DNA of 64,000 bases, taken from assembly GCA_947493005.1 (NCBI GenBank), contig CANLOY010000003.1, positions 124,001-188,000 of the forward strand, given 5' to 3'. Shown here piece by piece: positions 8,060-16,465 of this stretch. Both the position numbers and the translations under genes were made by a program. Below the pieces are notes generated by a model. It was not told where the DNA came from. It did no database searches and saw nothing but the letters and a program-made list of their open reading frames with translations. Position 1 is the stretch's first letter. Each line of letters opens with the position of its first letter. The stretch is from an uncultured Roseivirga sp. (GTDB lineage: Bacteria; Bacteroidota; Bacteroidia; Cytophagales; Cyclobacteriaceae).

Positions 8060-8063
8060 GGCT

Positions 8064-8462
8064 ATGAAAAAGATATTAATAATTGAGAATAACTATATGA
8101 TGAGAATGTTTTTAATAAACTATCTCGGCAAATCATACGATGTAACAGCAGTTGAGACTCCTTCTGAATCAATTGCTTTAATGGTCAACGGAGCCAGGTT
8201 CGATTTGGTAGTATGTGATTACTATTCAGAAAATGATGCTCAATATACAGACCTACAAGCTTTACACTTACACCTGAACTGGGAAAGTGGATCATTATTC
8301 ATTTTAACTGATAAAGATAAAAGTGAACAAAGAATTAACGCACTTCAAAATGGTGCAAAGGATACTCTAAGCAAACCCTTTAATCCAAAAGAATTGACCG
8401 TGAGAATTTCAACATTATTGAATAAGTCTGCTCAATTCTCTGGGTTAAGAACAGTGGCTTAA
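8064..8462 (+). CDS. stand-alone response-regulator receiver protein
   Basis: A 132-residue single receiver domain with no output domain. The phosphoacceptor Asp52 ('LVVCDYY'), the switch Thr82 ('FILTDKD') and Lys104 ('LSKPFNP') are kept. The usual acidic pair after the first strand is altered to Glu8-Asn9 ('IIENNY'), which may weaken Mg2+ binding and phosphorylation. It sits just before the exopolysaccharide cluster and shares the ACTCATCG leader motif with it, so a role in switching polysaccharide production is plausible but inferred. A 297-bp gap with a strong terminator separates it from the sugar transferase gene. Confidence 0.85.
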   Translation: MKKILIIENNYMMRMFLINYLGKSYDVTAVETPSESIALMVNGARFDLVVCDYYSENDAQYTDLQALHLHLNWESGSLFILTDKDKSEQRINALQNGAKDTLSKPFNPKELTVRISTLLNKSAQFSGLRTVA

Positions 8463-8596
8463 TTAACTGGTTGACTGAAGTAGCCTTAAAGCATAGTTCA
8501 GCTCTTTAAAGGTCAGTTTTATTAAAGCTGCATCAAACAATTTCTCAAACGAAGAGCGGCAAGGTTTTCTATAAGTGACAGTGTTTTGGTTAGGTT

Positions 8597-8629
8597 AAAA
8601 AGGTGGTTCCACACGGGAATCACCTTTTT
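8597..8629 (+). terminator. intrinsic terminator after the receiver gene
   Basis: A 14-bp stem with one G-U pair: AAAAAGGTGGTTCC at 8597-8610 pairs with GGAATCACCTTTTT at 8616-8629 around the 5-nt loop ACACG. It ends in a run of five Ts. It isolates the receiver gene from the polysaccharide cluster; the A-rich 5' side would also allow function on the other strand. The rest of the 297-bp gap (8463-8759) holds only leader signals for the next gene. Confidence 0.8.
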
Positions 8630-8700
8630 ACATTTATAACTATTTAGAGAGTAGATCTACATACCATGCATTCTTTTTCAGTCAACGTACATTCTTGTTC

Positions 8701-8708
8701 ATTCATCT
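8701..8708 (+). promoter_or_regulatory. variant ATTCATCT box before the sugar transferase gene
   Basis: Two mismatches to the ACTCATCG octamer. It is preceded by CTTGTTC, as the copy at 21933 is preceded by CTTGTC, and followed 22 bp later by AGCATG. It lies 59 bp before the start at 8760. Weak on its own. Confidence 0.3.
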
Positions 8709-8759
8709 AATCCCTTCACAAAAGCATGTGCTAAAAGCTAGCTTTAACAAACTAAAGTT

Positions 8760-9527
8760 ATGCATATGACACGTTCAACTAAAACACTCACTAGCAAAAG
8801 GTTATTCGATATTCTTGTATCAGGAATACTCATTATTCTTCTAAGTCCATTGCTGATCATAGTAGCTATAGCTATCAGGTTAGAATCAAAAGGACCTGTT
8901 TTTTACTATTCCTATAGAGTTGGTCAAAACTACCACACATTCAAGTTTTACAAGTTTCGATCTATGAGGACTGGAGCAGACCAAATGATTGATAAGATGA
9001 AACACTTGAATCAGTATAGTAAAGACGAACAGTCAGCGCTTCAGAATTTTAAGTTGAACAGAGACATTATTGCCAGCATAGAGCATCAAAACATCGTTGT
9101 TGGAGATGACTCCTATAGCAAACTGGAAGAGTTTGAACTTTTCAAATCAAGGGATGATAAGAACACATTCGTAAAATTTAAAAACGACCCCAGAATAACT
9201 AAGGTTGGTAAGTTTATTCGCAACACCAGCATGGATGAACTTCCACAGCTCTTCAATATTCTTATTGGAGACATGTCACTTGTTGGCAACAGACCTCTCC
9301 CACTTTACGAAGCTGAAAAACTGATAAAGGACAAAAGTGTAGGTAGGTTTCTGGCACCAGCTGGCTTAACAGGCTTATGGCAGGTAACTGAAAGAGGTAA
9401 AGACAATGCTGATCCAGAGAGAAGAATTCAGTTAGACATAGAATATGCACAACGTCATAACTTCTGGTTAGACCTTAAAATTCTTATTCAGACCCCTCTT
9501 GCCGCTCTTCAACACGAAAACGTTTAG
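8760..9527 (+). CDS. polyprenyl-phosphate sugar-1-phosphate transferase (exopolysaccharide initiating enzyme)
   Basis: A 255-residue bacterial sugar transferase (PF02397 type). It has one N-terminal membrane segment (about 17-40), the conserved FKFYKFRSM (61-69), and the catalytic block around Asp159-Glu160 ('SMDELPQLFNIL.GDMSLVGNRP'), then 'PAGLTGLWQV'. Such enzymes move a sugar-1-phosphate from a UDP-sugar to undecaprenyl phosphate and start repeat-unit assembly on the inner membrane. Between FRSM and 'NDPRITKVG' there is a charged insertion (about 71-140) longer than in the compact family members. The start could be ATG 8760 or the ATG two codons later (8766), which has better spacing from the purine run. 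First gene of the polysaccharide cluster. Confidence 0.92.
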   Translation: MHMTRSTKTLTSKRLFDILVSGILIILLSPLLIIVAIAIRLESKGPVFYYSYRVGQNYHTFKFYKFRSMRTGADQMIDKMKHLNQYSKDEQSALQNFKLNRDIIASIEHQNIVVGDDSYSKLEEFELFKSRDDKNTFVKFKNDPRITKVGKFIRNTSMDELPQLFNILIGDMSLVGNRPLPLYEAEKLIKDKSVGRFLAPAGLTGLWQVTERGKDNADPERRIQLDIEYAQRHNFWLDLKILIQTPLAALQHENV

Positions 9528-9530
9528 GTC

Positions 9531-10715
9531 ATGAATAGTTTTAAAAACTTCTTCCATTCACTAAGAAGAAACACCTCTGGAAAAAGGTATCTTCCATTTG
9601 TTGATGGCATCAGGTTCATAGCCATCATGCCGGTAATTATACTTCATGCAAGTGAAAGGCTACAAAGGTATTCGAGCGAAATGCAGGCACTTTCTGCTTG
9701 GGAATCGGAGCTATCCTATGTAGTAAGTCGTGGAGCTATTGGCGTATTAATATTCTTTACACTCAGCGGTTTTATACTCAGTCTTCCTTTTGCCAAACAA
9801 CAAAACTCATTTAGTTATAAAACCTATTTGGTGAAAAGACTCACCAGGTTAGAACCGCCATATATTTTCTGGATGACTGTATTTGCCATAGTACTTCTAT
9901 TCAAAGAGCAGCTTCTTCTGACTGATATTCTGGGTAATTATGTGGCAAGTATATTCTACGTTCATAACATTACATTCAATGAGTTCTCTATAATCAATCC
10001 AGTAGCCTGGTCTTTAGAGGTAGAAATTCAGTATTACCTAATGGCGCCATTCCTGGCTATGGTGTACTTCAGACAAACTAATGTAAGGTTAAGAAGGATA
10101 CTAATCATTCTGATTACCCTGCTCTTTATTATCAACCAACATACACTAGGCTGGCAATATCTACCTTACAAAGCATCGATACTTGGCCAATTTCAGCATT
10201 TTCTTGTTGGTTTACTTATGGCAGACATATATGTCAATGCTCCAAAATGGTACAGCAAGAAAAGCCTGCTATGGGACTTAATAGGATTATTATCAATCGT
10301 TACCCTAATGTTTACCTGGACAGAAGAACTTGGTAAATCAATAGTTTTCATGGCAGCCATGATCGGGTTGTTTTCCGGAGCATTAAAAGGCAAAATTTTC
10401 TGTAGGGTTTTAACTCTTTCCTGGGTAAGTATTATAGGTGGCATGTGTTACACAATATATCTCACACACTTAGCGCTCTTAGAATTGTTTTATTCATTTA
10501 TCGGTAAAATTGGTTACTCATCTCCTTATTTGCTCCAGCTATCGATAAGTCTGTTAATCGCCATTCCCATGGTATTACTTAGCAGCATGATCTTTTATAA
10601 ATACTTAGAACAACCATTTATGCTTAAGGGAGCGTTTGAAACAATCTCGGGTAAGCTAACGGCAGGTTTTTCTAGAATAAAAGGTCGATTGTTCACAAAA
10701 ACAAGCCAGCTATGA
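9531..10715 (+). CDS. acyltransferase 3 family membrane protein
   Basis: A 394-residue protein with about ten hydrophobic segments. Family motifs: 'FVDGIRFIAIMPVIILHAS' with the catalytic His at the end of the first helix, 'FFTLSGFILSLPFA', an R-R/L-E pair in 'KRLTRLEPPYIFW', and 'NPVAWSLEVEIQYYLMAPF'. Members such as OafA O-acetylate surface polysaccharides from the inner membrane. Placed 3 bp after the sugar transferase gene and overlapping the next gene, it most likely acetylates the exopolysaccharide or its lipid-linked unit. Confidence 0.9.
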   Translation: MNSFKNFFHSLRRNTSGKRYLPFVDGIRFIAIMPVIILHASERLQRYSSEMQALSAWESELSYVVSRGAIGVLIFFTLSGFILSLPFAKQQNSFSYKTYLVKRLTRLEPPYIFWMTVFAIVLLFKEQLLLTDILGNYVASIFYVHNITFNEFSIINPVAWSLEVEIQYYLMAPFLAMVYFRQTNVRLRRILIILITLLFIINQHTLGWQYLPYKASILGQFQHFLVGLLMADIYVNAPKWYSKKSLLWDLIGLLSIVTLMFTWTEELGKSIVFMAAMIGLFSGALKGKIFCRVLTLSWVSIIGGMCYTIYLTHLALLELFYSFIGKIGYSSPYLLQLSISLLIAIPMVLLSSMIFYKYLEQPFMLKGAFETISGKLTAGFSRIKGRLFTKTSQL

Positions 10716-11545
10716 AAACACTTAGCAATTACTCAAGAAGCAATTACTACCAGCATGAAGAACAGCAGAAGTCGTCATTCGATTTTCAGAACAGCTTTTA
10801 CTTATTTCCTGACAACTGGTTTAACAAGTTCATTATAATCGTCTCTGTGACAACCTTGTTGTTTCTATCACAAATCGCCAAATCGCAGGATGCTCCGGTA
10901 ATAGGCTTAGCTATGGATAAGATTAAGCCATTGAATGAGCTCTTAACTCTAGCTCAGGGTAATATGGCAGCAATTGACAGATTATCCAGTAGTCAGGAGA
11001 AGGTGCTTGAGGAAATGAAAGTCACTAAAAAGAAATGGCTAAGACATTTGGCCCTAACTGCTGGGGTAAACTATGGTAATGGGATAGTTTCTGATCAATT
11101 GACAGATGGAGGATCTGATAATAGGTTTACTTATCTCACCAGGCAAAATGTCACATACAATTTAGGTTTGAATCTCAGACTACCATTTTCTGAGGTATCA
11201 TCCAGGAAACATGAAATCAAGATTAAAAAACTGGAAATAAAGAGGTTAGAAGGCCTTAAACAAGAGCAAAAGGATTTCATTAGGCAGGAAGTCATCCGTT
11301 TCTATAAAGAACTCAAGTCATGTTTGAAAGCCATGGAACTCCAGACAGAGGTAGTTGAAGCTAATGAAGTAGCCTTGAAAATAACAGAGAATTATTTCAA
11401 GGCAGGCAAAACTCCTATGGAGCAATATAGAATGGCTGTTGACGCAAGCTATACAGCCAAACTTGAATATGAAAAGTCTAAAAACAATGCTTGGTATTGC
11501 ATGAGGACTTTGAAAGAGTTAGTAGGTCAATCAATAGTTAAGTAA
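10712..11545 (+). CDS. TolC-like outer-membrane protein, about half length
   Basis: A 277-residue protein. It has an unusual polar N-terminal extension of about 38 residues before a signal-like hydrophobic segment (39-55, cleavage near KSQ). The mature part has long amphipathic helices and a short strand pair ('YLTRQNVTYNLGLNLRLPF'), and ends with 'ENYFKAGKTPMEQYRMAVDASYTAKLEYEKS', typical of outer-membrane efflux protein (OEP) repeats. TolC family members normally have two such repeats in 400-500 residues; this has one. No Wza-type SLBB export protein is found in the cluster, so this may supply the outer-membrane exit (inference). The start overlaps the acyltransferase stop (ATGA). Confidence 0.7.
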   Translation: MKTLSNYSRSNYYQHEEQQKSSFDFQNSFYLFPDNWFNKFIIIVSVTTLLFLSQIAKSQDAPVIGLAMDKIKPLNELLTLAQGNMAAIDRLSSSQEKVLEEMKVTKKKWLRHLALTAGVNYGNGIVSDQLTDGGSDNRFTYLTRQNVTYNLGLNLRLPFSEVSSRKHEIKIKKLEIKRLEGLKQEQKDFIRQEVIRFYKELKSCLKAMELQTEVVEANEVALKITENYFKAGKTPMEQYRMAVDASYTAKLEYEKSKNNAWYCMRTLKELVGQSIVK

Positions 11546-11549
11546 AGCT

Positions 11550-13622
11550 ATGTCGTTATTAGAAATTATAAGACTCCTTTCTCGCTATTTCTGGTACATA
11601 ACCGGAACGGCCATAGTTTTAACATCATTGGTTTTCTTTGGAACTAAAAATGATAAGGAAAAATATGCCACACACACTCTACTTAACACTGGACTCATAT
11701 CAGGATACAGTATTGAAAGTAGCAGCATTGGGCGTATCGACTATGCAAAAACGAATAATGAGCTAGAAAACCTCATTAACCTAGCCACTTCATATGAAAC
11801 AAACAAGGAGCTTTCGGCCAGATTAATGGCACGTTTAATCTCTCAAGATCTCAAAAGTGAATTAAACCTTAAGTCAAGCAATTATCAAGATTTCTCAAAA
11901 GCTGTTAAAGAGTTACCACTGGAGTTAAGAGTAACTGATAGTGAAGAGGCCATTCTATTCAAAATAATACAGTTAAGAGATACCAATAAGGAAAATGCTA
12001 TTTACAAATTGGTTAACTCTAAAGATCCATTTTTTGGAGTAGAGCAATTAGAAACTATAACTGTAGCACGCGAGGGTAAAAGTGATATGATCAGAATAGA
12101 ATATTCTTCTATCGACCCACTATTAAGCACACTCACTTTGGAGTTGTTAACGGAAATATTTATTTCTAAGCAAAAGTCCATTAAAGAAGGACAAACCGAT
12201 TCTGTTATCACGTTCTTTAAAGAGGCTGTAGAAAAATCAGACGGTAAGCTAAAGAATGCAGAAGACAAACTCTTGAACTTTCGGGTTAACAATCAGATTA
12301 TCAATTACTACGAACAGACCAGGTTCATATCAGGTAACAAACAAGAGTTAGATAAACAATATCATGAAGAACTAAAAGTACTAGCAGCATCTACTTCTGC
12401 TCTTGAGAAATTAGAGGCTGAGATATCTGATAAGTCTATTATTCCTTCACTGCACAGCAAAATTGCTCAGAACAGATCAGAAATATCCAGACAAACTGCA
12501 TTATTGACACAGTTAGAACTTGTTTCTGATACAATAGAAGATCCTTCCAGAGTAATCAAAAAAACAAACCTAAACTGGAACATTGACTCTCTAAAACAAG
12601 AAATGACCAATATTGCCGCCCAATTGATTCAGGTCAATCAAACACCAGATGGAATAGAGACTAAAGACATACTATTCAATTGGTTGAATCAGGTAATCAC
12701 AAAAGAAGAGTCTTCTGCTAAAATTGGCGTAATGAAAACCCGTCAGCAGGAATACGACAGCATCTACAACCGATTCTCACCATTGGGTTCTACGTTAAAG
12801 CGCCTTGAGCGTGAAATAGATGTTGCTGAAAAAGCCTATTTAGAAAATCTTCACAGTTACAATCAAGCGAGATTACATAAGTATAGTAGCCAGATGTCAA
12901 GTAATCTTAAAGTAATTGACGCACCATATTTCCCGAACACCCCACTTAAGTCTAAAAGGATGTTAATGGTCATACTTGCATTTGTTCTTGGTATAGTATT
13001 ACCTACATCACTAATCGTTGCACTTGAATTGACTGATAGCAGCTTAAAGAAACCAGAAAATGCTCAAGTACAAACTAAAATGAAAGTGGCAGGTGTATTT
13101 GCTAAACAACCAAGAAAATCAAAAGAAAAAGGAATTGATTACCAACAGCTTAACAATCAATCTCTCAATTTATTAGTACAAGCATTGAGAGCGAAGGCAC
13201 GCTCTTCTTCTACGCCCCAAAAAATAGTTGTACTTAGTACTCAACATGGAGAAGGAAAAACAACAATGCTTAATTACTTAAATAACTATTTAAGCACCTT
13301 CCTTCTTAATAACAGTCAAAACGCTGAGTTCGAGTTCGAGGAGATAGGCGCCATTCTTCATGAACCTTATCATGAACAAGATGTCAAAGATGCAGACATA
13401 CATCTTTTAGTGGCAAGAGCTAATAGAAAGTGGACTGCCGCAGATAAGCATGCTGTCAAAGTATATAGCAAATTGGTAGGTAAAAAACCACTTCTGTGCT
13501 TGAATGCTGTTTCAGACAGTATTATGGAAGACATTATTGGAGAAGTGCCGAAGTACCGAAGTTGGTTGCGCAGAACAATTAGACATTTTTTAATCCAGGG
13601 ATTTAAACCTTCCACCATATGA
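11550..13622 (+). CDS. polysaccharide co-polymerase (Wzc/GumC-like) with degenerate kinase domain
   Basis: A 690-residue inner-membrane protein. TM1 is at about 13-31, a periplasmic coiled-coil domain spans 32-470 with the proline-rich 'PYFPNTPLKSKR' before TM2 (471-492), and a cytoplasmic domain follows. The latter has a P-loop-like STQHGEGKTT (563-572) as in BY-kinases. However, the segment after it is short, no clear Walker A' or B aspartates are visible, and there is no C-terminal tyrosine cluster (end: HFLIQGFKPSTI). It should control chain length and export rather than act as a full tyrosine kinase. It lies 4 bp after the TolC-like gene and overlaps the next glycosyltransferase (ATGA). 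Confidence 0.85.
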   Translation: MSLLEIIRLLSRYFWYITGTAIVLTSLVFFGTKNDKEKYATHTLLNTGLISGYSIESSSIGRIDYAKTNNELENLINLATSYETNKELSARLMARLISQDLKSELNLKSSNYQDFSKAVKELPLELRVTDSEEAILFKIIQLRDTNKENAIYKLVNSKDPFFGVEQLETITVAREGKSDMIRIEYSSIDPLLSTLTLELLTEIFISKQKSIKEGQTDSVITFFKEAVEKSDGKLKNAEDKLLNFRVNNQIINYYEQTRFISGNKQELDKQYHEELKVLAASTSALEKLEAEISDKSIIPSLHSKIAQNRSEISRQTALLTQLELVSDTIEDPSRVIKKTNLNWNIDSLKQEMTNIAAQLIQVNQTPDGIETKDILFNWLNQVITKEESSAKIGVMKTRQQEYDSIYNRFSPLGSTLKRLEREIDVAEKAYLENLHSYNQARLHKYSSQMSSNLKVIDAPYFPNTPLKSKRMLMVILAFVLGIVLPTSLIVALELTDSSLKKPENAQVQTKMKVAGVFAKQPRKSKEKGIDYQQLNNQSLNLLVQALRAKARSSSTPQKIVVLSTQHGEGKTTMLNYLNNYLSTFLLNNSQNAEFEFEEIGAILHEPYHEQDVKDADIHLLVARANRKWTAADKHAVKVYSKLVGKKPLLCLNAVSDSIMEDIIGEVPKYRSWLRRTIRHFLIQGFKPSTI

Positions 13623-14767
13623 ACAACACAGAAAACAAGAATACAGTTATATGCCACTCTTTTCCCGCCTGGGATACACCTTATATCAAGTCAACTTTGG
13701 AGCTTATGAAGCGTCTTGCGAGCTTCAACCGTGTAATACTTATTGATTATCACTATACATGGAAAGATGTGTTTACTAACAAACATGCTCCAAAAAAAAG
13801 AATTCTTGGAGTCAAGAACAGATGGAGAAAAATCCAAACTGATTTTGGAACACTTGAGATATATAACTCCCCTCCTGTATTACCAACAAACTGGATAAAC
13901 AGTAATGGACTTCTAAAACTGGCAAATGCGTTAAACGGATTTATCTTACGTATAGGAATCCGGAAAATATTAAGACAAACTGGTAAGCAGAATACGATTT
14001 TAATTAATGCTTTGAACCCAGTATTTGGGCTAATAACATCAAAAGCATGGAAAGTAAAAAAGAGTTTTTACTACTGCTATGACGAAATATCAGGAACAGA
14101 TTGGGCGAGTAAACATGGACCAAGTCACGAAGCTAAGTTTGCTCAGAAAGTTGATGGCATTATATGTACAAGTGAACACCTTCAATCTGAAAAATCTAAA
14201 CTAAACTCTAATTGCCATCTGGTCCCCAATGGTGTTAATTTAGATATTTTTCAGCCAGTAGATATTGAGAAAAATAAGAGCAAAAGTATTGGGTACGTAG
14301 GTGCGATTGATAAAAGGATAGATTTTAAACTACTTATTAAACTAGCAGAGGAACTTCCCAATTATCACATCGATCTATATGGACCGATTAAAACGGAACT
14401 AACTCCTCTCCCTTTAAACATTCGTTTTCAGGACAATCTATCACAAGAAGAGTTGCCTGAAAAAATCAGTGAGATGAGTGTTTGCCTTATTCCTTTTATA
14501 AAAAGCGAACTGACCAAATCTATCTACCCTTTAAAGGCTAATGAGTATCTCGCCATGGGGAAGCCTGTTGTCAGTACGGACTTCGCCAACTTATCCGAGC
14601 TTACTCAATTTGTAAGCGTAAGCGAAAATAACAATGATTTTGTTGAGCTTGTGAAAAAGGCAATCAAGTATGACAGCAGACTTAAAGCTCAAAAACGCAT
14701 CGACTTTGCTAAGAAAAACTCATGGAAAGAAAGATCTCTCCAGTTAGAAGAAATCATTAAGTCCTGA
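13619..14767 (+). CDS. glycosyltransferase, GT-B fold (GT4-like)
   Basis: A 382-residue protein with two Rossmann-like halves. The N-terminal half begins 'TVICHSFPAWDTPYIKSTLELMKRLA'. The C-terminal half has 'SIGYVGAIDKRIDFKLLIKLA' and the nucleotide-sugar region 'IPFIKSELTKSIYPLKANEYLAMGKPVVSTDF', in which the Glu-x7-Glu pattern of GT4 is only partly kept. It probably adds one sugar to the lipid-linked unit at the cytoplasmic face. The start overlaps the co-polymerase stop by 4 bp. Confidence 0.85.
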   Translation: MNNTENKNTVICHSFPAWDTPYIKSTLELMKRLASFNRVILIDYHYTWKDVFTNKHAPKKRILGVKNRWRKIQTDFGTLEIYNSPPVLPTNWINSNGLLKLANALNGFILRIGIRKILRQTGKQNTILINALNPVFGLITSKAWKVKKSFYYCYDEISGTDWASKHGPSHEAKFAQKVDGIICTSEHLQSEKSKLNSNCHLVPNGVNLDIFQPVDIEKNKSKSIGYVGAIDKRIDFKLLIKLAEELPNYHIDLYGPIKTELTPLPLNIRFQDNLSQEELPEKISEMSVCLIPFIKSELTKSIYPLKANEYLAMGKPVVSTDFANLSELTQFVSVSENNNDFVELVKKAIKYDSRLKAQKRIDFAKKNSWKERSLQLEEIIKS

Positions 14768-14829
14768 CAGAGTAGTACCCAACAAAAAACCAATAGTCTT
14801 TAAAATTCTACTATACAACCACACTTAGT

Positions 14830-14838
14830 ATTCACTCG
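14830..14838 (+). promoter_or_regulatory. weak ATTCACTCG element before the polymerase gene
   Basis: Related to the ACTCATCG boxes by position (54 bp before the start at 14884) and by the preceding ACTTAGT, but the match is poor. It is listed because all larger gaps in the cluster carry such a sequence. Confidence 0.2.
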
Positions 14839-14883
14839 CCTTATATGCTAAGCTAGGGATTAGTTTAGCACTAATTTCAAAAT

Positions 14884-16341
14884 GTGAAAAACTACAGTAA
14901 CATTCTACCTCCTACTCCAAAAGGATCCGAACGAATAGAAACGGGTATGGGGATTTTGGCTATTCTCTTAATTATCGGCATTTCATATGCCTTGATTAAG
15001 TTATTGGGATTACCTGGAGGTTTGTTACTACTTGCCATTCCTATAGGTTTTCTTTTTCTATCCCTGCTCTGGAGAAAACCTAAGTTAGGGGTTTGGGCTG
15101 CTTTGATTATGGCATTTCTTTCTTCAGGACTCACGCGCTATGTTGCTGGTCCCTGGGGTTTATCAATAGACATCTTACTGGTTTTATGTTGGCTATTTGT
15201 TCTTTTAAATAATCAGATCAAAGTAAAATGGAAACATCTAAAGCAAGATGTAATATTACTTACGTTGCTCTGGATGCTCTATTTAGTTTTCCAAATAGTT
15301 AACCCGTCAGGCAATGGTATTGTAGCATGGTTTTACGCTATGAGAGGTATTGGTTTCTATCAATTTCTGACTATCCCACTTGTTTTTTTACTGTTTAGAA
15401 AAACTAAAGATATAAAGCAGTTTTTGTCATTAATCTTAATACTATCTGCTCTGGGAACAATTTGGGGCTTCAAACAACAAGTTCTTGGTATTGATGCAGC
15501 AGAGTATCATTGGCTATATGCCGAAAATCATCATGAGGAACATATACTCCACGGAGTTCTCAGGGTGTTTTCCTACTACTCAGATGCTGGGGCATTTGGT
15601 GCCTCTCAAGCCATGATGGCATTAGTTTGTGCTGTTCTTTTCATGGGGCCATTTAAGAAAACAACAAAAATTAAGTACTTGCTGCTGGGACTGTTTTTCT
15701 TCTTGGGTTTTGCTATTTCTGGGACCAGAGGTGCTTTGATGGTGCCATTGGCCGGAGGCATTGCCTATCTCATATTAATTAAGAATTTTAAAATTTTAGC
15801 AGGTGGTTTTGGGGCTATAATTATTGTTTTCTGTATTCTCAAATACACGTTCTTATTTCAAGGAGTTGAACAGGTCAGAAGAATGCGCTCTGCACTGGAT
15901 CCCAACAACAAATCATTGAGTGTTCGACTAGATAACCAAAAGATCTTCGGGAGATATCTTGCAAACAAACCAGTTGGCGGAGGTGTTGGAACAGCTGGTT
16001 TTTGGGGAGCTCGATTTAATCCTGACTCCTTAATGGCTAATACAGCCACCGATAGCTGGTATGTTAAAATATGGGCTGAGACAGGTATTGTTGGCCTAAC
16101 TCTTCACTTAATCATTCTGGCTTACATTCTTGGCAAAGCCGGACACCGCATTACGGTAATGGATAACAATAAGAAAAAGTCCTATGCAATGGCTTTTTAT
16201 GCAGCCATAGTCGGAATTATTTTTGCCAGCTATGGCAATCAAGTCTTAGGGCAAATGCCCACTGGCCCCATTGTTAACATGATGATTCCTTTCGTATTTC
16301 TATTGACCCGCTCTACTATTACTACTACAGATAAAGGCTAA
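14884..16341 (+). CDS. O-antigen ligase/polymerase-like membrane protein (Wzy role)
   Basis: A 485-residue protein with about twelve hydrophobic segments and the Wzy_C/O-antigen ligase signature: 'FAISGTRGALMVPLAGG', then a large periplasmic loop with 'SVRLDNQKIFGRYLANKPVGGGVGTAGF' motifs (only the first and last parts matter) and 'DSWYVKIWAETGIVGLTLHL'. It should polymerise repeat units in the periplasm. The start codon is GTG; an internal ATG at 14947 is an alternative but would cut into the cytoplasmic N-terminus. A small hairpin overlaps its stop codon. Confidence 0.87.
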   Translation: MKNYSNILPPTPKGSERIETGMGILAILLIIGISYALIKLLGLPGGLLLLAIPIGFLFLSLLWRKPKLGVWAALIMAFLSSGLTRYVAGPWGLSIDILLVLCWLFVLLNNQIKVKWKHLKQDVILLTLLWMLYLVFQIVNPSGNGIVAWFYAMRGIGFYQFLTIPLVFLLFRKTKDIKQFLSLILILSALGTIWGFKQQVLGIDAAEYHWLYAENHHEEHILHGVLRVFSYYSDAGAFGASQAMMALVCAVLFMGPFKKTTKIKYLLLGLFFFLGFAISGTRGALMVPLAGGIAYLILIKNFKILAGGFGAIIIVFCILKYTFLFQGVEQVRRMRSALDPNNKSLSVRLDNQKIFGRYLANKPVGGGVGTAGFWGARFNPDSLMANTATDSWYVKIWAETGIVGLTLHLIILAYILGKAGHRITVMDNNKKKSYAMAFYAAIVGIIFASYGNQVLGQMPTGPIVNMMIPFVFLLTRSTITTTDKG

Positions 16342-16351
16342 ATCCGCCTTT
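16333..16351 (+). terminator. short hairpin over the polymerase stop codon
   Basis: AAAGGC (16333-16338) pairs with GCCTTT (16346-16351) around TAAATCC. The stop codon is in the loop. The stem is only 6 bp and the T-run short, so it may attenuate rather than stop transcription. Confidence 0.35.
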
Positions 16352-16398
16352 TAGACCTATATCTGAAAAAAAGCACCAATCACCTTAAAAACTTTGCA

Positions 16399-16406
16399 AC
16401 TCATCG
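16399..16406 (+). promoter_or_regulatory. ACTCATCG box before the GT2 gene
   Basis: Exact octamer, preceded by CTTTGCA and followed 34 bp later by AGCATAG. It lies 67 bp before the start at 16466. The last 35 bp of this leader also resemble the leader of the sugar transferase gene (AAAGCAT..., then TAAAGTTATG). Confidence 0.4.
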
Positions 16407-16465
16407 GTTCATAGGTTTTCAGAGCTTTCCAAAGCATAGCTTTAGCTTATCAAAACATTAAAGTT

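Larger units (their letters stand above)
7603..8063. other. 461-bp gap between divergent genes; leader signals only
   Basis: No convincing gene is seen here. The gap separates the minus-strand redox operon from the plus-strand receiver gene, so it should hold both promoters. The right half carries the left arm of a 15-bp inverted repeat (7933-7947), an ACTCATCG box (7972-7979), a TAGATTTG -7-like element (8031-8038) and the right arm of the repeat (8045-8059). The left half shows nothing recognisable. Confidence 0.6.

Noticed and set aside
11550-13622. Full tyrosine kinase (Wzc) call
   Set aside because: The kinase domain lacks clear Walker A' and B motifs and the tyrosine tail, so only co-polymerase function is supported.
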